This document shows positions 50,485 to 60,969 of a DNA stretch of 64,000 nucleotides, piece by piece. The notes beneath the pieces are model-generated. The model did not search any database and had not been told where the DNA came from. It saw only the letters and a program-made list of their open reading frames with translations. Position 1 is the first letter of the stretch, and every line of letters starts with the position of its first letter. The position numbers were made by a program, and so were the translations under genes. The DNA comes from Methanobacterium alkalithermotolerans (GTDB taxonomy: Archaea > Methanobacteriota > Methanobacteria > Methanobacteriales > Methanobacteriaceae): NCBI RefSeq assembly GCF_018141185.1, contig NZ_CP058560.1, forward strand, positions 1,550,001-1,614,000, given 5' to 3'.

Positions 50485-51504
50485 TTAGATAATCAATGTC
50501 TTTTTAGCTAATTTTCGGGTGGCATTCACAAATTCTTTAGAATCGACCCCCGGGAAGGGGTCTATGATACACAAATCAAATTTTTCTTCTACAAAAGAAT
50601 CTATTTTTCTTATATCTACATTATAAATCTCAAAATTTTTACCATAACTCACTTTACAATTTTCCAGTTTTTCATCAAAAAAATCAACTTTAAATCCATT
50701 TGATTCCAGATTAAAGGTGGTCATGGTGGTGGCAGGTTTCCACAGGTCATTGAATACTACTTTATCTGCCCCGGCCTTAAGACAAAATATTCCCAGTGTC
50801 CCTGGTCCGCAGGTGGCATCCAAAACTTTAAAATCAGAATTCAGGTTATTATTTTTTAGAAATAAAGAAAGAGAGGTTATTTTGGGGGAATGCTGGCGGG
50901 GAACTTCAATATGAATCTGGCTTTGCTTTTTGTGAATACCTATAGGGCCAAGGGGAGTACTCAGGATATCACAGCGGAGATCACACCCTGCCAAAAGATC
51001 ATAAACATGAGGAGAGGACGAAAAATCTTTAATACCAACAGTATTATTTATTTCACCTTTTAATACTCCTTTAACCTCGCTTACTTCGCTGTAAATTATT
51101 TCAGCACATTTCTCATTCATTTTGGAAGCTAAAACAATTAAAGAATTATCTCCCAGGTAAGGCTCATTTTTTAAAGGATAGGCCGGAGTTATTAATGGCA
51201 CAGCAGAACTTCTAAGTTTACTTTTTTCATCTTGAATTTCTTCCCTAATCATAATTTTTAGAATATGGGCCATCACCAAATCCATATGCCGTTTACCACA
51301 CTCACATCTACCCCACTGGAGGTTAATTGAATCTAAATTAAGTTGATCTTTTAAAGGACGGAATTTCTTTAATTTAATGGTAGAACAAATAGGGCAGGGG
51401 CTATGTGCAGCATCTATTTCTAATAAAATTTCTTCTGAGTTCTTTAGGCATGCTTCACCACACTTACATTCCAATTCCATATGCTTAAATATTGGTTGTT
51501 TCAT
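50485..51504 (-). CDS. SAM-dependent methyltransferase with N-terminal zinc-ribbon region
   Basis: The 339-residue protein has N-terminal cysteine clusters (ELECKCGEAC, HSPCPICST, WGRCECGKRH) and a C-terminal Rossmann-type methyltransferase with motif I VLDATCGPGTLGIFCLKAGA, motif II VVFNDL and a DPFPG motif IV-type signature. DPFPG instead of the NPPY/DPPY form differs from common N-methyltransferases; tRNA methyltransferases of the Trm5/Trm1 type have DPFGS/DPFxx motifs, so tRNA or other RNA is plausible. The target is unknown. It diverges from the CpaF gene with only about 20 nt between them. Confidence 0.78.
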   Translation of the reverse strand: MKQPIFKHMELECKCGEACLKNSEEILLEIDAAHSPCPICSTIKLKKFRPLKDQLNLDSINLQWGRCECGKRHMDLVMAHILKIMIREEIQDEKSKLRSSAVPLITPAYPLKNEPYLGDNSLIVLASKMNEKCAEIIYSEVSEVKGVLKGEINNTVGIKDFSSSPHVYDLLAGCDLRCDILSTPLGPIGIHKKQSQIHIEVPRQHSPKITSLSLFLKNNNLNSDFKVLDATCGPGTLGIFCLKAGADKVVFNDLWKPATTMTTFNLESNGFKVDFFDEKLENCKVSYGKNFEIYNVDIRKIDSFVEEKFDLCIIDPFPGVDSKEFVNATRKLAKKTLII

Positions 51505-51522
51505 ATTAAATAGTTGAGGCTT

Positions 51523-53148
51523 ATGAAACAGAAACGGAAAGATATACTAAAGGAACTTCTAGGGGAATTCGGTTCTGATGAAGATTTAGAAGAAATGGAT
51601 AGACCTGATTCTGAGGTGGAAACTCAGGAAAAATCTGAAAAATTAGAGCCTATTTTTGAAGAAGAAGAAGAGGATTCTTTTAATATTGATAATATCATGG
51701 AAAAAACATCCAGCTCTCCAAAAACTATTAAAAGAATGACTCCTGATATTAAAACGGAAATTATAGAAGAGGAATTAATACCTAACTATAATGTGAGTGT
51801 TCCTAAATTTAGTGATAGGGAAAGAACACTGCTTAATGAAATCCGGGAAAAATTAGTGGAAGTTGCTGTTTCTAAAGGTGATGAATTCCGGGTTGATGAA
51901 GAAAGCTTTACCAAAGAAGTTAAAGAATTCTTAAGGATTAAAGGGGTACGTAATATTGATAAACTGGCTTCACAGATATCTCAGGAAATGTTAGGATATG
52001 GTGAACTGGACCCCATGATTAAAGATGATGATCTGGAAGAAATCATGGTTATTGGAATAAATAAGCCTGTTTTTGTTTATCACCGAAAAATCGGTATGAT
52101 GATTTCCAATGTTGCTTTTGAGCAGGATTCAGATATTAAAGCATTGATTGATGTTATTGCTCGTCAGGTTAATAGAAGAATTGACCAGCAAACCCCTATT
52201 TTAGATGCAAGGCTACCTGATGGTTCCCGGGTAAATGCCACCATACCTCCTGTTTCTGCAGATGGTTCATCTCTTACTATTCGTAAATTTAAAAAAGATC
52301 CCTTAACTGTTATTGATTTAATTAATTTTAAAACCATGTCTTCCCATCTGGCGGCATTTATGTGGGTATGTACTGATGGACTGGGAGTAAAACCCTGCAA
52401 TGCGATTATTGCAGGAGGTACCGGGTCAGGTAAAACCACTACCTTGAATACAGTAGCAGCATTTGTTCCACCTAGAGAGAGAATAATCACCATTGAAGAT
52501 ACTCTGGAACTTCAATTGCCTCATTCACATGTACTGCGGATGGAGACCCGACCACCTAATATTGAAGGTAAGGGTGAACTGGACATGGATACTCTGGTAA
52601 AGAACTCCTTACGTCAGCGTCCCGACCGGGTAATTGTAGGAGAAGTAAGGGGTATTGAGGCTATTACTTTATTTACAGCCCTTAATACAGGGCACGCTGG
52701 TTTTGGAACCCTTCACTCTAATACGGCCCGGGAAACTATCACCCGGCTGGTTAACCCTCCCATGAATGTTCCTAATATTATGATACCTGCTCTTGATTTC
52801 ATTATAATGCAAAACCGGATGTACCGACCACAGGGAGGTTCCATACGTCGTATAACTGAAGTAGCTGAAGTAGTAGGTATGGAAGAAGGAAATGTACAGC
52901 TAAACCGGGTTTTTGAATGGAACAATGTTACTGACAAGGTGGAATATGTGGGAATTGCCAGTCAGACCGTGCGAGCCATTGCTGATTTAAGAGGAGTCAG
53001 TGTGACGGAAGTAGAAGAAGAAATAGAAAAAAGAAGACTTGTACTGGAATTCATGGCTGATAAAGGAATACGGGCTATTGAAGAAGTTGGAAACTATATC
53101 AATGAATACTATCGCGACTCAGACGAATTATTAGAACGCGTACTTTGA
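51523..53148 (+). CDS. Type IV pilus/secretion ATPase (CpaF/TadA family)
   Basis: This 541-residue ATPase powers assembly of archaeal type IV pilus-like structures. A charged low-complexity N-terminus (about 1-90, Glu/Asp rich) is followed by MLGYGELDPMIKDDDLEEIMVIG, the N2 domain, Walker A IIAGGTGSGKTTTLNTV, the Asp box ITIEDTLELQLPH, Walker B PDRVIVGEVRG and the His box GHAGFGTLHSN. The open frame starts at TTG 51514, but GAGG lies before ATG 51523. It is followed by a TadC-like gene. No pilin or prepilin peptidase is nearby. Confidence 0.9.
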   Translation: MKQKRKDILKELLGEFGSDEDLEEMDRPDSEVETQEKSEKLEPIFEEEEEDSFNIDNIMEKTSSSPKTIKRMTPDIKTEIIEEELIPNYNVSVPKFSDRERTLLNEIREKLVEVAVSKGDEFRVDEESFTKEVKEFLRIKGVRNIDKLASQISQEMLGYGELDPMIKDDDLEEIMVIGINKPVFVYHRKIGMMISNVAFEQDSDIKALIDVIARQVNRRIDQQTPILDARLPDGSRVNATIPPVSADGSSLTIRKFKKDPLTVIDLINFKTMSSHLAAFMWVCTDGLGVKPCNAIIAGGTGSGKTTTLNTVAAFVPPRERIITIEDTLELQLPHSHVLRMETRPPNIEGKGELDMDTLVKNSLRQRPDRVIVGEVRGIEAITLFTALNTGHAGFGTLHSNTARETITRLVNPPMNVPNIMIPALDFIIMQNRMYRPQGGSIRRITEVAEVVGMEEGNVQLNRVFEWNNVTDKVEYVGIASQTVRAIADLRGVSVTEVEEEIEKRRLVLEFMADKGIRAIEEVGNYINEYYRDSDELLERVL

Positions 53149-53256
53149 TGATATATTAAAAATATACTAACTAATTCCTTTAAGTTAATATATATTTGAG
53201 CAATTAAGATGTATTTTCAAATATTAAATTATTCATTCAGATAATGGAGATTAATA

Positions 53257-54315
53257 ATGGTTTTAAAAAGTATTAAGAACCTCTTTGATAAAATTGGTGG
53301 AGCTACTCTAGATTCCAGTAAAAAAGTGGGCGAGGGTGTTCAAGTTCCTGTAAATAAACTGGGAGGAATAAAAACAAATAGCTTTAAATCAGGAGGTTTT
53401 AATAAAGGTGGGTTTAAACCCCGCGAAACTTCTTCCCGCATTATCAAACGAATGAAAATGAGTCAGGAAGAAATAGAGGTTTTTAAAGGCTTGATTGAAT
53501 CTGAAAAAGATTTAAAAAAACCTTCTGAAGATGAAAAAATTAAAAAAGAAGCATTTCAAAAAGCTTCTCTTGAAGAAATCTTAAAAGAAGAGGATAAAGA
53601 GGGGCTGGATCCTAAACTTATTATAGGTATGGGATTAGGGTCTGGTGTTATTATTTTTATTGCTATTATAGCATTAGGGTTTGGAATAGAAATAGGTCTG
53701 GCTTTACTTTTAATGGTTGTTTTGATGTCGGTAGTAATTTTATTTTTACCTAATCTGCAAAAAGGTAAAAGATCATCTGAGGCTTCACGGGAGCTACCCT
53801 ATGCTCTACGTCAAATGGCTACAGAACTCAGAGCAGGATTAGGTCTACATGATAGTATGCGCTCTGTGGCCATGTCCGGGTACGGTGCTCTTTCAGAAGA
53901 GTTTGCCCGAACACTGGAGGAAATCAAATATGGTGAAACCACTGAATCGGCTTTAATAGATATGGGCGAACGTATCCAATCTGATGGTTTAAAAAGAGCA
54001 GTTTATCAGATAACAAGAACCCTGAATAGTGGAGGGGATTTGGCCAAGACTTTAAATGTAATTGCCGAGGATATTGCTTATGAATTACGGATGAAATTAA
54101 AAGATTATTCCCAGAAGCTAAACTCCTTTACCATGATCTATATGTTCATTGCCATTTTAGGTCCAGTTATATTGTTGATTATGCTTTTAGCGGCTTCAAC
54201 TGTTATGGGTGAAATAATGCCTCCCATGGCTATAATGGTGTTGTATTTATTCCTCTTCCCTATGGTGGTTGGATTTCTGGCTTTCATGGTAAAAAGACTG
54301 GAACCACAACTCTAA
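53257..54315 (+). CDS. Type II/IV secretion membrane platform protein (TadC/GspF-like)
   Basis: The 352-residue protein has a charged N-terminal region (about 1-120, Gly/Lys rich, then acidic), two hydrophobic helices (about 121-165), the T2SSF cytoplasmic bundle with ELPYALRQMATELRAGLGLHDSMRSVAMSGYG and another two helices near the C-terminus. This is the inner-membrane platform partner of CpaF-type ATPases. Together they resemble a minimal Tad/archaeal pilus engine. It is convergent with cbiQ, 34 nt apart. Confidence 0.88.
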   Translation: MVLKSIKNLFDKIGGATLDSSKKVGEGVQVPVNKLGGIKTNSFKSGGFNKGGFKPRETSSRIIKRMKMSQEEIEVFKGLIESEKDLKKPSEDEKIKKEAFQKASLEEILKEEDKEGLDPKLIIGMGLGSGVIIFIAIIALGFGIEIGLALLLMVVLMSVVILFLPNLQKGKRSSEASRELPYALRQMATELRAGLGLHDSMRSVAMSGYGALSEEFARTLEEIKYGETTESALIDMGERIQSDGLKRAVYQITRTLNSGGDLAKTLNVIAEDIAYELRMKLKDYSQKLNSFTMIYMFIAILGPVILLIMLLAASTVMGEIMPPMAIMVLYLFLFPMVVGFLAFMVKRLEPQL

Positions 54316-54349
54316 TTATTATTTCAAAAAAATTAGGGTTACTATTTTT

Positions 54350-55141
54350 TTAAATAAAGTAAAAGTATCGGATTAATTCGATAGCAAGAATTAAAATCAG
54401 GGTTAAGACTATGAAGAGGTAATCATTAAAACTCATCTTCTTTTTTTCCCGGTACATATCGGATTCCCCGGTATATCCCCTGCTTAACATACTGAAGTAT
54501 ACCTTCTCCCCCTGTTCATATGATCTTAAAAATAACATTACTATGGTATAGGCAATTTGTCGCAGTCTCCACATATAAGATGTTTTTTTATTCCATATAT
54601 CAAAGCATCTAGTTTTTTGAGCATTCCGGATTCTTTCTAATTCATCATAAAACATGAAAAGATAGCGTATGGTTAAGCTCAGTATAAGGGCCAGCTCTCG
54701 AGGAAAGCCCATTCGTCTTCCAGAATTAACTATTTCTTGAATGGGAGTTACTGAAGATAATAAAACCACTGCGGTTAAACATACTATTAAACGGGAGAGT
54801 AAAAGGATTCCAAATATGGCCCCTTCATAGGTAATAGTTATATCCAGGGGTAGAGTGTATATAACTACGCCGGGCACTATAAATGGTTGGAAAAGAGCTA
54901 TGAATCCCCCAAACGGTAAAATCAGAAGCACCCTTTTAATGGCATAGGAAAATGAAACTTTTGATACTAAAATGAGTACTAAAAGATACAGCTCCATTAT
55001 CCATAGAACCGGTATTTTGGTAGTGTATACTGCATAAATAATAATGCATAGGGTTATAATTAACTTAATACGACCATCAAGGCTGTGGATAATACTTTTT
55101 TTACTGCTTTCACTTTCAATCTGGCTAATTCCAACGTGCAT
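54350..55141 (-). CDS. cbiQ: CbiQ-like energy-coupling-factor transmembrane protein
   Basis: CbiQ is the transmembrane (T) component of an ECF uptake system for Co2+ or Ni2+. The 263-residue protein has five or six hydrophobic segments and the two cytoplasmic coupling helices with conserved ARG-type signature, visible as RNAQKTRCFD and SMLSRGYTG. It lies in a leftward operon behind cbiM and the CbiN-like gene. No cbiO ATPase gene follows: the next gene on the left converges on this one. Confidence 0.9.
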   Translation of the reverse strand: MHVGISQIESESSKKSIIHSLDGRIKLIITLCIIIYAVYTTKIPVLWIMELYLLVLILVSKVSFSYAIKRVLLILPFGGFIALFQPFIVPGVVIYTLPLDITITYEGAIFGILLLSRLIVCLTAVVLLSSVTPIQEIVNSGRRMGFPRELALILSLTIRYLFMFYDELERIRNAQKTRCFDIWNKKTSYMWRLRQIAYTIVMLFLRSYEQGEKVYFSMLSRGYTGESDMYREKKKMSFNDYLFIVLTLILILAIELIRYFYFI

Positions 55142-55226
55142 TCTTTTCCTCGATAATAATTTGGATTATAAAAATTAGATTTATTCAAGGTATATAGTTT
55201 TCCAAAAAAAATAAGAAAGAAATAAT

Positions 55227-55511
55227 TTAAGTTTCTTTCTTTTTCAGGATATAGCCCAGACCATAGGCCAATCCAAATACCACTAAAACTCCTATTATTA
55301 TGGCCACCACTCCAGAAACAGGGTCTTCCCCTAAAGAGGGTATAACATAATCAGGCATAGGTGACTCTAAAACGGCTTCATCAGAGACTTCGGGATTGAT
55401 TATTTTTTCTGCTGCGCTTTCCAACCCATCAGGGTCACTGGAAGCCAGGTAGGGGGCCAGGATGGCTATTAATATGGCCACCACTAAACCGCCTAATACA
55501 AATTTATCCAT
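55227..55511 (-). CDS. CbiN-like PDGLE-domain protein
   Basis: The 94-residue protein has an N-terminal transmembrane helix, a short external part containing SSDPDGLESAAEKI, the PDGLE signature, and a second helix (about 66-88). CbiN or NikN subunits and PDGLE-domain proteins associate with CbiM/NikM in metal ECF transporters. It overlaps cbiM by 8 nt and is followed by cbiQ. Confidence 0.85.
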   Translation of the reverse strand: MDKFVLGGLVVAILIAILAPYLASSDPDGLESAAEKIINPEVSDEAVLESPMPDYVIPSLGEDPVSGVVAIIIGVLVVFGLAYGLGYILKKKET

Positions 55512-56145
55512 GAGAACCCACCTCCTCCCCGGAAATAAGATCTGGTCTAACTCCTTTAATAGCCAGGTAGGCTATGGTAGTTATTAATCCTTCACCAACC
55601 ACACCGATTACAGCGTGATAGAGTCCCATGAAGTACAAACCAAGAGTTAAAGGGAAGGTACCGGCCAGGAATAATTCAATGGCACAGGCAATAGCGGCTA
55701 AAAATATAGATGCCCAGGCAGCTATAAATACTGCAGGAACTTCACTAATTACTGGTTTTAACCATTTGAATCCATAGAAACCAACCCAGCTAGAAATTAT
55801 GGCCATGTTGAATATGTTGATTCCCAGGGCGGTAACTCCTCCGTCTCCGAAGAATAATGCCTGGATTATAAGTACGGTGGTTAAAACTAAAAATCCTGCA
55901 AAGGGACTACCAATGACAATTGCCACCAGGGCGGCTCCCACCATATGGCCGCTGGTACCCCAGGGTATGGGTATATTCATGGCCTGAATAGCGAAAATAC
56001 CTGCTGCTAATACAGCAAGTAGGGGAACTTTACGTTCATCAAGACTGGTGCGGGCCCATCTAATAGAATAGAAACCCACTATAATGGCTATGATGTAATA
56101 AATTACAGCCTGCCATAAGGGTATAAAACCATCAGGTATATGCAA
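55504..56145 (-). CDS. cbiM: CbiM/NikM metal-binding ECF component
   Basis: CbiM is the substrate-binding (S) membrane component that takes up Co2+ or Ni2+. The 213-residue protein has six or seven helices. A TTG start at 56145 gives the N-terminus Met-His-Ile-Pro-Asp-Gly-Phe, in which the free N-terminus and His2 bind the metal in known structures. GGAGG lies 8 nt upstream of this TTG. The ATG at 56160 would add five residues and lose this site, so it is rejected. The operon is divergent from cdhA, and nickel uptake for CODH/ACS is plausible; the substrate is not proven. Confidence 0.88.
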   Translation of the reverse strand: MHIPDGFIPLWQAVIYYIIAIIVGFYSIRWARTSLDERKVPLLAVLAAGIFAIQAMNIPIPWGTSGHMVGAALVAIVIGSPFAGFLVLTTVLIIQALFFGDGGVTALGINIFNMAIISSWVGFYGFKWLKPVISEVPAVFIAAWASIFLAAIACAIELFLAGTFPLTLGLYFMGLYHAVIGVVGEGLITTIAYLAIKGVRPDLISGEEVGSHG

Positions 56146-56193
56146 ATTATGCGCCTCCATTTATTTAATAGGGAGAAGGTTGAATCAGCAATT

Positions 56194-56213
56194 AAATCTG
56201 TATTATTAGATTT
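56194..56213. repeat. Short hairpin in the cbiM leader
   Basis: AAATCT (56194-56199) and AGATTT (56208-56213) form a 6-bp hairpin about 50 nt upstream of the cbiM start codon. No known metal riboswitch motif was recognised. Confidence 0.3.
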
Positions 56214-56388
56214 CATCTTGCTGGGGAAGTTTTTAAAAATTTTATACTTTTTTTAAGGATTTATAAAAATTAATTAACTCCTGCAGTGATTCATTATTTC
56301 CTCCCTGAATAATTAAAAGTATTATATAATATTAAGCTTTACGATTGTATTACTTTCCTGGACCATATGCACTGGAAATTATTACTTT

Positions 56389-56520
56389 ATTAATACCATT
56401 TCAGGCAGTTTTACTAAAAATTAATACCAAAAATATATATACCGTGATGCAAATAGGACAAACATCATTATAAATCATTAATAATTAATTTAATTGGCAG
56501 ATTAATACCTTTTATATATA
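56389..56520 (+). promoter_or_regulatory. cdh operon upstream region with three ATTAATACC repeats and two TATA boxes
   Basis: ATTAATACC occurs at 56389-56397, 56420-56428 and 56501-56509. The second is followed after three or four bases by AAATATATATA (about 56431-56441), and the third after two or three bases by TTTATATATA (56511-56520). This looks like two tandem promoters, each with the same upstream element at the BRE position. A start site from the distal box gives a leader of about 80 nt; from the proximal one, almost none. The rest of the 399-bp gap contains no gene. Confidence 0.55.
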
Positions 56521-56544
56521 TTGTAAAAAAGATTGGTGATACAT

Positions 56545-58938
56545 GTGGCACCTAAAGAGTTAAAAAATGATTTTTGGAAATCTAAAGATATCAAAATCTC
56601 CTTTGGGGAGATTATTCATGATGGAGAAGATTCAGAAGAAAAAAAATCTGAATTAGAAATGGGACCTACTCCCAAGCCTAGTGTAACTGACCTTAGATCT
56701 TGGGATATGAAATTGTTAGATAGATATGAACCGTTTTATGCTCCTTTCTGTGATATGTGCTGTTTATGTACTTATGGGAAATGTGATCTAACTGATGGTA
56801 AAAAAGGAGCGTGCGGGATAGATATCAAAGCCCAACAAGCCAGGATTGTTCTATTAGCATGCTGTATTGGCGCTGCTGCACATTCTGCTCATGCCCGGCA
56901 CTTATTAGAACATTTAATAGAAAAAAAAGGGAAAGACTTCCCTATTGATTTGGGAATGAATATTGAGATAGAAGCCCCTATCATTCGAACGGTGGTAGGT
57001 ATAATTCCTAAAACCCTGGGTGACTTGAGGGAAGCCATGGACTATATGGAGGAACAAAATCTGCATCTTCTTTCAGCATGCCATACTGGTCAGGAAGGAA
57101 GCAATATAGATTTCGAATCCAAAGCATTACATGCAGGATTAATGGATAACCTGGGAAAGGAAATAGGGGATATTTCCCAGATTGTAGCACTTAACCTTCC
57201 TAAAGGTGATGAAGATGCACCGCTGGTGGAACTGGGCATAGGGACCATTGACCGTGAAAAGCCAGTGGTATTATGCATAGGGCATAATGTGTCCTCTGGA
57301 GCAGGCATACTTGATTATGTAGAAGATAATTCCCTGGAAGATAATATGGAAGTGTGCGGTATTTGTTGTGCTGCAATTGACATATCCCGATATAATCAGC
57401 ATGCCAAGGTTGTGGGACCCATATCCAAACAACTCAAATTCATCAGGAGTGGAGTAGCCGATGTAATTGTGGTGGATGAACAGTGTATACGTACGGATGT
57501 ACTGGAAGAAGCCCAAAAAAACCAGGCTAAATTAATTGCCACTACTGATAAAAGCTGCATGGGATTACCGGACATGACTGATGAAGATCCAGATAAAATA
57601 GTATCTCAAATGGTTAATAATCAAATCGAAGGGGCTCTTATCCTGGATCCAGATAAAGTAGGGGAAGTGGCCACTAAACTGGCCCTGAAAATATCTAAAG
57701 ATCGTAAAGCATTAAAACTTTTACCTGAAATGGATGAAATTCAGGAAATGGCCAGCGAGTGCACCGAATGTGGATGGTGTACCAGGGTATGCCCTAACAG
57801 CCTTCCTATGATGAGTGCCGTACTGGGAGCAGGTAGGGGTGATTTTTCCCAGATGGAAACATTATATGACAATGATATATGCTACAGTTGTGGTAGATGT
57901 GAACAGGAATGTGAAAGGGATCTTCCCCTTATGTCCATGATGGCCCGGATTGGAGAAAACAAGATCAAAGAACAAAAATTCAATATTCGGGCAGGAAGAG
58001 GGCCTATTCAGGATGTGGAAATAAGGAAGGTGGGGGCTCCTATTGTACTGGGAGACATACCAGGTGTTATCGCATTTGTGGGTTGTACCAATTATCCTGA
58101 TGGTGCCAGTGACGTGGCCATGATGGCCCAGGAGTTTCTGGAGAGAAATTACATAGTGGTTACCAGCGGCTGCGGAGCCATGACTATTGGTGAATACCGG
58201 GATGAAGATGGTAAGACACTTTATGAAAAGTACAGTGGAGATTTTGATGCAAAAGGTCTGGTGAATGTAGGATCCTGTGTATCCAATGCTCACATACCTG
58301 GTGCATGCATAAAAATCGCCAATATCTTTGCTAAAAAACCACTGGAAGGGAATTTCGAGGAAATTGCAGATTACATTTTAAACCGGGTAGGGGCATGCGG
58401 GGTGGCCTGGGGAGCATACTCTCAAAAAGCTGCAGCAATCGCCACCGGAGTAAATAGATGGGGAATACCAGTTGTTTTAGGTCCCCATGGAACAAAGTAC
58501 CGTAGACTATTCCTGGGTAGAACTGACCTGGATGAAAAATGGAAAATCAATGATATGAGAAATGGAATGGTGGTTCAGGGAGAGCCAGCTCCAGAACACC
58601 TTTTGTATGCTGCTGAAAATAGAGAAGAAGCAACAGTTGCCATAGCTAAACTATGCTTAAGGCCCAATGATACTTCTAAAGGTAGACAGCTCAAATTAAA
58701 CCACTACATTGACCTTCATCGCAAATACTTTGGAACAATTCCTGAAGACGTATATAAATTTATCCGGGTAGAAAAAGACATACCCATAACCTATAAAAAG
58801 GACATTAAAGCGATTCTGGATGAGAGAGGATGGCAACCAAAGAAAATAACCTCGGAACCATCTATAAGAGATTTTAAAGACGAACCATCACTCGAAAATT
58901 TTAAAAATAAATCACATCCCAAAGCTGATGCAAAATAG
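56545..58938 (+). CDS. cdhA: CODH/ACS alpha subunit (carbon monoxide dehydrogenase)
   Basis: CdhA with CdhB reduces CO2 to CO at the Ni-Fe-S C cluster. The protein of about 797 residues has the N-terminal cysteine cluster FCDMCCLCTYGKCDL, two ferredoxin motifs CTECGWCTRVCPN and CYSCGRCEQECE, and conserved GCTN, TSGCGAM, GSCVSN and GACGVAWGA segments of the C cluster domain. The frame opens upstream at TTG 56533, but GGTGAT lies 4 nt before GTG 56545, the better start. It is the first gene of the cdh operon, and 19 nt separate it from cdhB. Confidence 0.97.
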   Translation: MAPKELKNDFWKSKDIKISFGEIIHDGEDSEEKKSELEMGPTPKPSVTDLRSWDMKLLDRYEPFYAPFCDMCCLCTYGKCDLTDGKKGACGIDIKAQQARIVLLACCIGAAAHSAHARHLLEHLIEKKGKDFPIDLGMNIEIEAPIIRTVVGIIPKTLGDLREAMDYMEEQNLHLLSACHTGQEGSNIDFESKALHAGLMDNLGKEIGDISQIVALNLPKGDEDAPLVELGIGTIDREKPVVLCIGHNVSSGAGILDYVEDNSLEDNMEVCGICCAAIDISRYNQHAKVVGPISKQLKFIRSGVADVIVVDEQCIRTDVLEEAQKNQAKLIATTDKSCMGLPDMTDEDPDKIVSQMVNNQIEGALILDPDKVGEVATKLALKISKDRKALKLLPEMDEIQEMASECTECGWCTRVCPNSLPMMSAVLGAGRGDFSQMETLYDNDICYSCGRCEQECERDLPLMSMMARIGENKIKEQKFNIRAGRGPIQDVEIRKVGAPIVLGDIPGVIAFVGCTNYPDGASDVAMMAQEFLERNYIVVTSGCGAMTIGEYRDEDGKTLYEKYSGDFDAKGLVNVGSCVSNAHIPGACIKIANIFAKKPLEGNFEEIADYILNRVGACGVAWGAYSQKAAAIATGVNRWGIPVVLGPHGTKYRRLFLGRTDLDEKWKINDMRNGMVVQGEPAPEHLLYAAENREEATVAIAKLCLRPNDTSKGRQLKLNHYIDLHRKYFGTIPEDVYKFIRVEKDIPITYKKDIKAILDERGWQPKKITSEPSIRDFKDEPSLENFKNKSHPKADAK

Positions 58939-58957
58939 CCATAATGAGGTAGATTAG

Positions 58958-59470
58958 ATGTATGAGAGAATTATCCCCTGGCAACCAACTGTAATTGCTG
59001 GACCTAAACAAGCTCTTTTGGTAACTCCTAAAACAGCAAAAATGATGATTAAAAGAGCAAAAAGGCCTCTTTTTGTGGTGGGACCAATAATAAAAGAAGA
59101 CCCTCTTCTAAAGTTAACTATAGACATTGCAAAAAACTGGAATATACCCATTGTAACTACGGGAGATGCTTATAAAACCCTAAGGGATAGGGACCTGGAT
59201 TCCAATCCCTATGGAATTGTAGAGATTACTAATTTATTAAAAGATCCTGAATGGAAGGGTGTAAATGGTGAAGGCCAGCATGATCTGGTAATGTTTATAG
59301 GGTGCATTTATTACATTGCTTCCCAGGGACTATCCACTTTGAAGCACTTTGCACCACATCTTAAAACTTTAACCATTTGTAAATTTTTCCATTCTAATGC
59401 AGATGCATCTTTTCCTAATATGAAGGATGAAGAATGGTTAAAATATCTTGAAAAAATGAAAACTGCTTGA
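58958..59470 (+). CDS. cdhB: CODH/ACS epsilon subunit
   Basis: CdhB is the small subunit bound to CdhA in the archaeal CODH component. The 170-residue protein has the DHS-like Rossmann arrangement (IVTTGDAYKTLRDRDLDSN) and GECYY-like LVMFIGCIYYIASQGLSTL. GAGGTAGATTAG precedes the ATG. It lies immediately downstream of cdhA. Confidence 0.95.
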   Translation: MYERIIPWQPTVIAGPKQALLVTPKTAKMMIKRAKRPLFVVGPIIKEDPLLKLTIDIAKNWNIPIVTTGDAYKTLRDRDLDSNPYGIVEITNLLKDPEWKGVNGEGQHDLVMFIGCIYYIASQGLSTLKHFAPHLKTLTICKFFHSNADASFPNMKDEEWLKYLEKMKTA

Positions 59471-59522
59471 AGTTAAGTCATGTAAATTATTAATATTATT
59501 AGGTGTTTAATGGAGGAATTCA

Positions 59523-60917
<1,395 letters not shown>

Positions 60918-60969
60918 TCTAATGCTTATTTTCTCTTAAATTTAATTTAAAACACTTTGATGTGATTAT

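Noticed and set aside
56146..56540. Possible metal or cobalamin riboswitch or NikR operator upstream of cbiM and cdhA
   Set aside because: No conserved riboswitch core was found. GTATTA and TAATAC half-sites occur, but with spacing that does not match a NikR-type operator I can support.
57862..58293. Long minus-strand open frames inside cdhA
   Set aside because: They mirror the codon pattern of cdhA and show no recognisable protein features.
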